Shown here in pieces: positions 1-8,557 of a DNA stretch of 64,000 nt (positions are counted from its first letter, which is position 1; the number at the start of each line of letters is the position of its first letter). Made by a program: the position numbers and the translations under genes. The stretch covers positions 682,001-746,000 of the forward strand of contig NZ_BTTW01000003.1 of the NCBI RefSeq assembly GCF_036245865.1, read 5' to 3'. A model generated the notes under the pieces. It did not search any database. It was not told the origin of the DNA and saw only the letters and a program-made list of their open reading frames with translations. Source of the stretch: Corallococcus caeni. Its GTDB lineage: Bacteria; Myxococcota; Myxococcia; Myxococcales; Myxococcaceae.

Positions 1-233
1 TTCGGGAAGAAGCACAGGTACTGGCCCCGGTCCGTCACCAGCTCCAGGCCCACGAAGACCTTCACCTTGGACTTCGCGCCGATCTCGAAGAGCTCGTCGC
101 AGCCGTCCTGGGTGTTGGTCTCCGTGAACGCCACCGCGTCCAGGCCGAACATCGCCGCCCGCTCCAGCACGGCGCGCGGCTCCAGTTCGCACCCCTTGGA
201 CAGATGGGAATGGGCGTGTAGGTCGATGAGCAT
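1..233 (-). CDS. PHP-domain metal-dependent phosphoesterase (partial)
   Basis: Only the first 77 residues are in the window; the rest lies beyond base 1. The protein opens MLIDLHAHSHLSKGCE, the HxHxH metal-binding motif at the N-terminus of PHP-domain proteins (histidinol phosphatase and DNA polymerase III-alpha type hydrolases). This is followed by VAFTETN at the place where the family normally has a second metal-binding stretch. Substrate cannot be told from the fragment. It is the 3'-most visible gene of a minus-strand pair with the small gene at 292-561, about 60 bases apart. Family assignment is firm; function is open. Confidence 0.75.
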   Translation of the reverse strand, partial: MLIDLHAHSHLSKGCELEPRAVLERAAMFGLDAVAFTETNTQDGCDELFEIGAKSKVKVFVGLELVTDRGQYLCFFP

Positions 234-291
234 GGGCGATGCGTGCCTAACAGGCCTCCCGGGGCCTGTCGAGCCCGCGCGCACGCACCGC

Positions 292-561
292 TCAGGCGTA
301 CGCGTAGGACTGGAAGTTGCCCTGCTTGGCCTGGCTGTTCTTCTCCTCGTACGTGCGGATGAGGTAGCCCATCAGCATCAGCGAGGAGGTGTTCTCCAGC
401 ACCCGCGAAGGATCCTTGGAGATGAGGTTCGCGCTGTAGTTCAGGAAGAACTGCGCCAGCTCCTCGCCCGCCTCCTTCACGATGAGGGCGTTGAGCGCAC
501 TCGGTTCCATGGTGCGGATGGTGTTGATGAAATCGACCGCCAGGTCCTTCTTCGTCTTCAT
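292..561 (-). CDS. conserved small protein of unknown function (89 aa)
   Basis: The protein begins MKTKKDLAVDFINTIR and is predicted largely helical and soluble, with no signal peptide or membrane segment. I do not recognise the family. The frame stays open upstream to 723, but that extension is Arg/Gly-rich and shadow-like. The ATG at 561 has a purine-rich stretch (AGAGGGGGCAGG) upstream and is therefore preferred. The gene precedes the PHP gene on the same strand and diverges from the gene at 820, with a 16-bp palindrome between them. No function is inferred. Confidence 0.6.
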   Translation of the reverse strand: MKTKKDLAVDFINTIRTMEPSALNALIVKEAGEELAQFFLNYSANLISKDPSRVLENTSSLMLMGYLIRTYEEKNSQAKQGNFQSYAYA

Positions 562-665
562 GTCCACGGTCCTGCCCCCTCTTTCCGCCCTGGCCCTGAA
601 GCCGGAAATGGCTCCGGGCCCCCGCCCCAATCCAAGAACCGGGTGCGACCGGATGAACCTATGCA

Positions 666-681
666 TGCAGGTACACCTGCA
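666..681. promoter_or_regulatory. 16-bp palindrome, possible operator
   Basis: TGCAGGT-AC-ACCTGCA is a perfect inverted repeat with 7-bp arms and a 2-nt centre. It lies in the 258-bp divergent region between the small genes at 292-561 and 820-1023. It is about 65 bp upstream of a recognisable -35 box on the plus strand. The size and position fit a dimeric regulator site; the regulator is unknown. Confidence 0.4.
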
Positions 682-744
682 AACCCCCACCCCGTCGCGC
701 TCCCCCGCTCCCTCGCGGATCACGACTTTTGGAGCGCAGCATTT

Positions 745-774
745 TTGACACCCTGAAAAGGCGTGTGCGATAAC
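745..774 (+). promoter_or_regulatory. sigma-70-type promoter for the gene at 820
   Basis: TTGACA (745-750), an exact consensus -35, is followed after 18 nt by GATAAC (769-774), which matches four of six positions of TATAAT. The predicted start of transcription near 781 leaves a leader of about 40 nt before ATG 820, which itself has AAGGAG at 805-810. This is one of the few clear housekeeping-type promoters in the window. Confidence 0.6.
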
Positions 775-819
775 CCCCGGTCAAGCCTTTTCTCACCACC
801 GCACAAGGAGTGGCAGGCG

Positions 820-1023
820 ATGTTCACGGGCGTGAAGGTCTTCTCCGCGACGAAGGCCAAGGAGCGGGAAGAGTTGGGTGAGAACGTCACCCGTTGGATC
901 AAGAGCAACGCGGACCTGGAGATCGTGGACCGGGTCGTGTGTCAGTCCTCCGACAACGAGTTCCACTGCTACACGCTGGTGCTGTTCTACAAGCACGCGA
1001 AGCCGCCGGCCCCGCCGGCCTGA
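820..1023 (+). CDS. small conserved soluble protein (67 aa)
   Basis: The protein starts MFTGVKVFSATKAKERE and contains VVCQSSDNEFHCYTLVLFY. It has one alpha and two probable beta segments, no signal peptide, and a Pro/Ala tail. I do not recognise a named family. The start is fixed by AAGGAG ten bases upstream (805-810) and a consensus promoter at 745-774, so it is very probably expressed. The longer open frame from 763 would place the start inside the promoter and is rejected. Confidence 0.7.
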   Translation: MFTGVKVFSATKAKEREELGENVTRWIKSNADLEIVDRVVCQSSDNEFHCYTLVLFYKHAKPPAPPA

Positions 1024-1123
1024 CAGCGGCGCGGTTCCTGGTCGCCTCCCGGGCCCGACCTCTTCCGCCCACGCTCAGTTCCAGAGCGTGCGGGGAGGCC
1101 GGGCCTTTCCATTTCCCTATGTT

Positions 1124-2512
<1,389 letters not shown>

Positions 2513-2650
2513 CAGCGGTCCTCTGCCCCCACCGGGAGTCACGGGTGCCGTGGCCCGGGTGACACTGGGGTGGACCTCCCTGCCAGGGGTGGTTGTCGCA
2601 CGGGGTTTCCGCCCCATCTTGGGAGCACCAACGCACGCGAGGTGGGTGCC

Positions 2651-3133
2651 ATGCGCCAGGGCTGGGGGAGGTGGCTGTTCGCTGGAGGGCTCTTGGGAGG
2701 GCTCGTGCTGGAAGGCAGCGCGTGCCAGTCGCGGGACGGGGCGGCCGTCGCGGAGAGCGGCATGGTGCCGGCGCTCGCGGTGTTCCAGCCCCGCTCGGAG
2801 GCGTTGCCGGACGAAGGCACCGGCGGGAGCGGGAGCGTGGCAGAGGCGGTGGCCGAGGAGGCCCCGGACTTCTACGGCACGGTGACCCTCTCCGGTACGC
2901 GGGGCTTCACGGTGCGCGACGATGACGGCGTGGAGCGGCCGTTCGAGGTGGCGCCGTCCACGCGCATCCTGCGCGACGGCAAGCGCGTGGCCCGGGCCCA
3001 GCTGCGCCCGGGCGTGCTGGTCCACACGACCTACGGCGAGCGGCTGGGGACGTGGGTGGCCACCGACGTGGAGATCTACTCCGGCACGCCGTCGCGGGAC
3101 CTGACCGCGGCGGCGGCGCCGGTGAAGCGCTGA
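2651..3133 (+). CDS. exported protein of unknown function (160 aa)
   Basis: The start at 2651 (MRQGWGRWLF) gives a hydrophobic leader of about 25 residues ending ...LEGSACQS, so it is secreted and perhaps lipidated, although the lipobox is weak. Residues 90-150 form a compact beta-rich domain (GTVTLSGTRGFTVRDDDG and GVLVHTTYGERLG), reminiscent of small OB or DUF5666-like exported domains. The mid section is Glu/Gly-rich and probably disordered. GAGGTGGGTGCC precedes the ATG. The next gene converges from the opposite strand 16 bp away. Function unknown. Confidence 0.65.
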   Translation: MRQGWGRWLFAGGLLGGLVLEGSACQSRDGAAVAESGMVPALAVFQPRSEALPDEGTGGSGSVAEAVAEEAPDFYGTVTLSGTRGFTVRDDDGVERPFEVAPSTRILRDGKRVARAQLRPGVLVHTTYGERLGTWVATDVEIYSGTPSRDLTAAAAPVKR

Positions 3134-3149
3134 CGGGCGCGACGGTTCG

Positions 3150-4115
3150 TCAGTAGACGGCGAGCGCCTGCGGCAGGTGGTAGCTGACGATGGTGAGCAC
3201 GGGGATCTTCGGGCCCGCGTCCTCGTCGTCGGTGGTCATGCCGGAGGTGACGCGCAGGCCGTCGAAGCGCGCGAGGATGACGTAGTCGCGGCGGGTCTCC
3301 AGGAAGGGATCCGGCGCGGCCAGGCGGCCCAGGGCCTCGCGGCCGGTCTCCTCGGAGAGGTTGTCGTAGGTGCGCTCGGAGGCGGACTGGGTGGTGCTCT
3401 CGCGCGTGAAGATGGAGCCGCCCACGCGGCCCTCGCCGGTGAGCGCCGCGCGGCCGCCCAGGTCGCCGGAGGTCTCCGCCACCGTGTCGGTGTTGTAGGC
3501 GACGCCGACCTCGCGGCGGGAGCCCACGGCCTGGAGGCCCTGCTCCACCAGCCACAGCGTGGGGCGCTCCCCTTCCGAGCGCTGGTCGGCCACCTGCGCG
3601 CGCAGGAGCACGTAGCGGCCCCGGTAGGTGTCCGGCTGGGCGATGGCGGACGCGAGCGAGAAGATGGGCACCTTGCGCGCGTGGAGCAGGCGCAGCTCGC
3701 CGTCCACGCTGCCGCCGCGCTGGGCCACCACGCGGGCGATGAGGTTGGCGGCGTCCGGACGCACGCGCAGGTCCTCCGTCCACGCGCTGCCCAGCACCGC
3801 GCCCAGCTGCGTGAAGCCGGGAGCCTCCGCGCACACCTTCAGGGCCAGCCACGCGTCGTCGCGCGAGGACGCCTGGAGCCTGCGGGCGGCGCCCTCGCAG
3901 GCGGTAGGCGTGGGGTAGCGCGCCAGGAACGCGCGGGCGTCATGCGGGGACGCGGGCGGCTCCTCGGAGGCGACGGAGCGCCGGGCGGCCGGCGGAGGCG
4001 TCTGGGGAGGCGGCGCGTCCGTGAGGGCGCGATCCTCCAGGGCGACATGGGAGTGCGAGGCACCGCAGCCGGTGGCGAGCGCACCCAGGAGGGTCAGCAA
4101 CGGAAGACGGGGCAT
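3150..4115 (-). CDS. lipoprotein of unknown function (321 aa)
   Basis: The signal peptide MPRLPLLTLLGALATGCGAS ends in a lipobox (ATGC), so the protein is an outer- or inner-membrane lipoprotein. After a Pro/Ala-rich linker comes a mostly helical stretch (about residues 60-130). A beta-rich C-terminal region follows, with YRGRYVLLRAQVADQ and DYVILARFDGLRV. ATG 4115 is chosen because AAGGAG stands 11 bases upstream and the signal peptide starts exactly there; the upstream open frame to 4442 is not protein-like. It shares orientation with the neighbouring exported protein at 4238-4927 but is separated by about 120 bp. I do not recognise the family. Confidence 0.7.
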   Translation of the reverse strand: MPRLPLLTLLGALATGCGASHSHVALEDRALTDAPPPQTPPPAARRSVASEEPPASPHDARAFLARYPTPTACEGAARRLQASSRDDAWLALKVCAEAPGFTQLGAVLGSAWTEDLRVRPDAANLIARVVAQRGGSVDGELRLLHARKVPIFSLASAIAQPDTYRGRYVLLRAQVADQRSEGERPTLWLVEQGLQAVGSRREVGVAYNTDTVAETSGDLGGRAALTGEGRVGGSIFTRESTTQSASERTYDNLSEETGREALGRLAAPDPFLETRRDYVILARFDGLRVTSGMTTDDEDAGPKIPVLTIVSYHLPQALAVY

Positions 4116-4237
4116 GGCGCGGGGCTCCTTGAGGTGCGGCGGCGCGGCGGGACGTGCTGGATGGCGGACAGGCGTGAAGCAATGGGTCCTGCGAACGGCT
4201 TGCTCGCGCGATGACTGAACGCGCGGACTCCCGCGCG

Positions 4238-4927
4238 CTACAGCGAGGCGGAGTCGGTGTGCTGCGGGCGCGCGCGCGACGGCGCCTGGCGCGGGATGGA
4301 GGCGGACGAGGGCAGCATCATCGAGCAGGCGTCGTGGCAGCGGTCGTCCATGCACGCGAGCGTGGTGGGGCCGGCCTGCTGCCTCGACACGGCCGCGTAG
4401 CAGCTCTCGCCGGTGCCCGGGCACTGGCTGCGCGCGGCGCACTCACAGCAGGTGGAGGCCACGGTGGCCATCAACTGCACGTCCTGGAGCACCGTGGACA
4501 GCGCGCGGTAGCAGGCGCGGGCCACGGGCGCGAAGCGGCCCTTGGCATCCACCACCGGGGAGTTGCCCTCGATGCCGCAGCGGCCCACGACGTCCGCGTA
4601 CTTGCGCTCGCAGACGGCGACGAGCTTCGGGTCCGGCGTGCCGTCCCGCGCGTTGCTCACGGCCTCCGAACAGAGGGCGCGCGACGCGTCCTTCAGCAGC
4701 TTCACGTTCGCGGACTCCTGGTCCGCGTTCGCGGCACCGGGAGGCGGCAGCTCCGCTTCGAACACGCACTCCTTGCCCGCGCGCAGCGTGTCGATGGTGC
4801 ACGCCCACGCGGTGGGAGACGCATCCACGAGCGGGGGCGCGCCCAGCGCTTCGGGAGGCAGGGACGACGGCGCGGGGCCCGACGGCGCGGCGCCGAGGAG
4901 GAGCAGGGAGAGGAGCATCGCCTTCAT
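4238..4927 (-). CDS. secreted cysteine-rich protein of unknown function (229 aa)
   Basis: A typical Sec signal peptide (MKAMLLSLLLLGAAPSGPAP) is followed by a Pro-rich linker and a helical region with about 14 cysteines. These include ASTCCECAARSQCPG and CMDDRCHDACSMM, suggesting several disulfides in a periplasmic or secreted protein. The C-terminus is a Pro/Arg/Ser tail. No enzymatic motif was seen. It lies directly downstream of the metallophosphoesterase gene (35 bp), so it could be the last gene of that operon, but it has its own signal and no overlap. Confidence 0.65.
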   Translation of the reverse strand: MKAMLLSLLLLGAAPSGPAPSSLPPEALGAPPLVDASPTAWACTIDTLRAGKECVFEAELPPPGAANADQESANVKLLKDASRALCSEAVSNARDGTPDPKLVAVCERKYADVVGRCGIEGNSPVVDAKGRFAPVARACYRALSTVLQDVQLMATVASTCCECAARSQCPGTGESCYAAVSRQQAGPTTLACMDDRCHDACSMMLPSSASIPRQAPSRARPQHTDSASL

Positions 4928-4961
4928 GGGGACAGCAGCGTAGGCCGCCAGCCCGCGCCGC

Positions 4962-6782
4962 TCAAACCGCTCCGCCGGGAGGGTGTTCGTCCACCATCAC
5001 GCCCGTGGGTCCGGGCGGACCAGCCCCAAGCTTCACCGGAAGCGCCTTCGTGCGGCCGATGACGATGGGCGGCTCGATGAGCCGGGGCGGTGTCGCCCGC
5101 GTGTCCGCCGGGTCCGGCACCCACACCGGCTCCTCCGGTCCGCGCCCCCGCTTCCACCTGCGCGGCACCCGCCGGAAGCCCACCGGGTACACCGTGAGCT
5201 GACCCTCCGTGTCGATGTGGAGCCGGAGGAAGTTCTTCCAGTCCGGTATCGACAGCGCGGAGAACGCCTCGTTGGGATGACAGGAGAACACGTTGAGCGA
5301 CAGCAGCAGGTACACGCCCACCACCAGGGGTCCCAGCAGCGCGCCGCCTCCAAAGAGCAGCAGGCCGCTGAAGAAGTCGCGCCGCAGGCTCCACTGGAGC
5401 TCCGCCGCCAGCGGCGCGGCGACGGCGGACACACCCCACGTGAGCAGCAGCGCCACGGCCATGTGCGCCAGTCCGTGCACGACGCCGGCGGCCTTCTTCC
5501 ACCGCGGTCCCCGGCGGCCATCCGCGAACGCGACCGCGCCCAGCACCACTCCCGCGCCCAGCACCATCGAGCCCGTGCTCTGCAACGCCGCGTTGATGAC
5601 CTCCCGGAACGAAGGCGCCCCCACGGCCCCCTCGTTGAGGTTCGCGGCCACGCCCCAGCCCAGCATCGTGTAGATGACGCCCATGAACACGCTGAACCAC
5701 GGGTTGATCACGGGGAACAGCAGGTTGCGCCAGGCGAGCCGCTGGGACGTCTGCTTCGACGGGAAGCACGCCTTCTGCACGAAGCCACCCGGACGCTGGT
5801 CCACCTTCGGCAGGTGCGTGGGGTGCAGGAAGGCCCCTCCCCCACCCGCGACGATCTTCTGCCGCCCGTCCGCGTTCTCGTGCCGGCGGTAGTGGTGCAG
5901 GTCCCCCGCGAGGAAGACGCTCACGCGCTTGCCCAGCACCTTCTGCTCCAGGAAGTCGATGTTGTTGTCCAGGAAGCCGCGGCCCGCGTGGGGCGTCACC
6001 TGCTGCTTGATCCAATCCGGCTCCGCGTTGCAGAGGATGACGCGATCCGCGGCGTCCATCTTCCTGGCCACTCTCGTGAAGAACTCCACCTGCGGCGCGT
6101 CCAGGTCGGACTCCAGTTGCATGTCCGTGCCCAGGAGCCACCAGCCGTGCGGCAGCTTCAGCGCGAAGTAGCTGCGCCGCTGCCGCGTGTGCCAGCCCCT
6201 GGAGGTCCGGCCCTGGCAGAACAGGCGCGTGAAGGACACCAGCCCGTCGTACCAGTCGTGGTTGCCCGGCACCGCGAACAGATCCGGCCGGTGACGCCGC
6301 CGGTTCAAGGCGTCCTCGTACGGCACCACCGTGCGCGCCTGATACTCCCCCACGCTCGCGGTCGGATAGACCTCGTCCCCGCCGAACACGAGCACCTCGC
6401 CGCCCCGCGTGGGGTACGCCTTCCCGGAGGCGTCCGTCAGCACCAGCTCCGGCGCCGTCACCGCCGAGGCCACCGAGTAGGTGGAGTCCCAGCCGTCCCC
6501 CAGGTCCGCCACGTAGTCCAGCCACAGCTCGTCGCGCGGGTGCTGGGGGTTGTCCTCCGAGTAGTCGAACTTCAGGTCCTGGGGCTGCGACACCGCGTCC
6601 AGCAGCCGCCGGTCCGCCTGCCGTCCGAACGTCCCCGACAGCAGCGCCTTCACCCCCGACTTCGCGAGCACGGCCGGGTCGAACCACGACACCATCGGCT
6701 TTCCCGGGGGCGTCTCCGGCTGGGGTTCGGGCCGGGTTCGCTGGCCCGGGATGCGGCTCACATCGGAGGCACGGACGGCCAT
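4962..6782 (-). CDS. membrane-associated metallophosphoesterase
   Basis: A 606-residue protein with a calcineurin-like phosphoesterase domain in the first half: the metal-binding blocks GGDEVY, AVPGNHDWYDG and FLAGDLHHYRRHE are all present. From about residue 350, several hydrophobic segments (INPWFSVFMGVIYTMLGWG, MVLGAGVVLGAVAF, GLLLFGGGALLGPLVVGVY) anchor it in the membrane. ATG 6782 is chosen because GAGGAG precedes it. It overlaps the end of the GMC oxidoreductase gene by 25 bp, so it is very probably translated with it as the last gene of the 5.0-13.2 kb operon. The presence of this enzyme suggests a phosphate ester (phospholipid or prenyl/sterol phosphate) somewhere in the pathway; the substrate is inference only. 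Confidence 0.85.
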   Translation of the reverse strand: MAVRASDVSRIPGQRTRPEPQPETPPGKPMVSWFDPAVLAKSGVKALLSGTFGRQADRRLLDAVSQPQDLKFDYSEDNPQHPRDELWLDYVADLGDGWDSTYSVASAVTAPELVLTDASGKAYPTRGGEVLVFGGDEVYPTASVGEYQARTVVPYEDALNRRRHRPDLFAVPGNHDWYDGLVSFTRLFCQGRTSRGWHTRQRRSYFALKLPHGWWLLGTDMQLESDLDAPQVEFFTRVARKMDAADRVILCNAEPDWIKQQVTPHAGRGFLDNNIDFLEQKVLGKRVSVFLAGDLHHYRRHENADGRQKIVAGGGGAFLHPTHLPKVDQRPGGFVQKACFPSKQTSQRLAWRNLLFPVINPWFSVFMGVIYTMLGWGVAANLNEGAVGAPSFREVINAALQSTGSMVLGAGVVLGAVAFADGRRGPRWKKAAGVVHGLAHMAVALLLTWGVSAVAAPLAAELQWSLRRDFFSGLLLFGGGALLGPLVVGVYLLLSLNVFSCHPNEAFSALSIPDWKNFLRLHIDTEGQLTVYPVGFRRVPRRWKRGRGPEEPVWVPDPADTRATPPRLIEPPIVIGRTKALPVKLGAGPPGPTGVMVDEHPPGGAV

Positions 6783-8557
6783 GGCCCCTCCTCTTGTGCG
6801 TGCTCCGGCGCATGCTCCGGTGCGTGCCACGAACGTCCCCTCGTGGAACGTCGGTGCGAGTCGATGAGCGCATCCGCGAAGCGGTCCGCGAGCGCGGCGA
6901 TGGTGAGGCTCGGGTTGGGGCCGGTGGGGCCCGGCATCATCGCGCCGTCGGCCACGTACAGGCCCGGGTGGCCAAAGGCCTCGCCCGTCGCGTCCACCAC
7001 GCCCGTCTCCGGGCCACGTCCCATGGGACAGCCGCCCAGCGGGTGCACGGTGATGACGCGGCTCAGGTAGCTGAGCGGGTTCTGCACCAGCTTGCCTTCC
7101 AGCGTGCGCGCGATGTCCGCCATCGACTGGCGCACCTCATCGAAGTACTCGCGCGAGCCGCTCATCCGCCAGTCGATCTCCAGCATCTCGTCCTTCGTCA
7201 GCCGCATGTGGCCGTTGGGGATGTCGCGCCCCATGCCCAGCAGCGGCAGCGACGTCGCGGAGCCCAGGCAGTCCCCGAGCAGCTCGGCGATCTCCTCGCT
7301 CACGTCGGAGTCGCGCGTGAGCCCCGTCCACCCGCGGATGATGCGCCACGCCAGCTTGAGGCCGCGCTCCAGCAGCGGCACCTGGTGCGCGCCCTCGTAG
7401 AGCCAGTTGACGAACTCCGGGTAGCCCGCGTCCTCCAGGTAGTAGCCCCGGCCCGTGCCGCCCTCCTCCTGGCTCCGGAAGTGCAGCGCGCTGGTGATGA
7501 CCGGGCCGTGCCCGCCCTCCAGGATGCGCGGCAGCTGCTTGCCGGTGCTCGAGTCGTGGCACTGGCGCATGAAGCCCAGCAGGTCGCCGTTGCCGCAGAA
7601 GCGCGTGCCCAGCTGTCCGCTCAGCCCGGGGAAGTGCCGCCGGTTCTTCAGGAGCAGGAACGGGGTGCCGAACGTGCCCGCCGCCAGCACCAGCCGGTCC
7701 GCCGTCACCGTGGTGCGCGGCTGCATGGACTTGGGGCCCTCACGCGGCACGTCCTCCGGCGTGTCCGTGTGGTCCAGGTACTGCACCACGTAGCCGCCGC
7801 CCTCCGCGGGCCACAGCTCCGTCACCTCCGCGAGCGTGCGCAGCTCCGCCCCGGCGCGCTTCGCCGCGGACAGGTACGTGTAATCGAGCGTGTTCTTGCT
7901 GCCCGTGTTGCAGCCGATGTCGCACTCCCCACACAGGTGACAGGTGGTGCGCGTGCGGCCGTGGAGGTTGGGGTGCTCCTCGCGGATGGGCTCGCCGGGC
8001 ACGGGCACTTCGCCCGGGTTGCCGAACGTCACCGCCAATGGCGGCAGCTGCCAGTCTCCCGCGCGGCCCAGGCGCTCGGCCGCCAGCTTCATGGCCAGCG
8101 TCTTCGCCGTCGTCGAGTAGGGCGCGTGCTCCAGCGGGTAGCGCTGCGCGTGCATCATCCGCTCCACGGCGTCGTAGTGCGCTTCCAGATCCGCGCGGGT
8201 GACGGGCCAGTCCTCGTAGCCGCCGCCGTGGAGGTCCTCGTGGATGAAGGTCTTCGCGTCCTTGCGCAACAGCACGTTGGCGTAGATGAGCGACCCGCCG
8301 CCCAGCCCCGCGGACACCACGCCGCCCAGCCCCTGGAAGGACCAGAGGTTGAAGAGGCCGTGCATCCCCTTGCTCGGGTCCCAGAAGTTGCGGCGCATGT
8401 CGTGCGGGCTGCGCGGGAAGGAGCCCGGCGGATACGCCTTGCCGCGCTCCAGCACGCACACCCGCAGGCCCGCGTCCGCCAGCCGCCACGCCATCACCGA
8501 ACCGCCGAAGCCCGAACCCACGATGACGACGTCGAAGTGCTCAGCCCTCGTGGCCAT
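6758..8557 (-). CDS. GMC oxidoreductase, cholesterol-oxidase-like
   Basis: A 599-residue flavoprotein. The FAD-binding dinucleotide fold is at the N-terminus (VIVGSGFGGSVMAWRLADAG, then LERG). The catalytic His of cholesterol-oxidase-type GMC enzymes is in ITVHPLGGCPMG and the partner Asn in GPNPSLTIAALADR. A Cys cluster CHLCGECDIGCN (CxxCxxCxxxC) is a known mark of the bacterial cholesterol-oxidase-like branch. The family oxidises secondary or primary alcohols, often on sterols or lipids, reducing oxygen or another acceptor. No signal peptide was seen, so it is probably cytosolic. ATG 8557 is preceded by GGGAGG. The gene overlaps the patatin upstream (17 bp) and the phosphoesterase downstream (25 bp), showing a tightly coupled operon. 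The exact substrate is unknown. Confidence 0.9.
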   Translation of the reverse strand: MATRAEHFDVVIVGSGFGGSVMAWRLADAGLRVCVLERGKAYPPGSFPRSPHDMRRNFWDPSKGMHGLFNLWSFQGLGGVVSAGLGGGSLIYANVLLRKDAKTFIHEDLHGGGYEDWPVTRADLEAHYDAVERMMHAQRYPLEHAPYSTTAKTLAMKLAAERLGRAGDWQLPPLAVTFGNPGEVPVPGEPIREEHPNLHGRTRTTCHLCGECDIGCNTGSKNTLDYTYLSAAKRAGAELRTLAEVTELWPAEGGGYVVQYLDHTDTPEDVPREGPKSMQPRTTVTADRLVLAAGTFGTPFLLLKNRRHFPGLSGQLGTRFCGNGDLLGFMRQCHDSSTGKQLPRILEGGHGPVITSALHFRSQEEGGTGRGYYLEDAGYPEFVNWLYEGAHQVPLLERGLKLAWRIIRGWTGLTRDSDVSEEIAELLGDCLGSATSLPLLGMGRDIPNGHMRLTKDEMLEIDWRMSGSREYFDEVRQSMADIARTLEGKLVQNPLSYLSRVITVHPLGGCPMGRGPETGVVDATGEAFGHPGLYVADGAMMPGPTGPNPSLTIAALADRFADALIDSHRRSTRGRSWHAPEHAPEHAQEEGPWPSVPPM

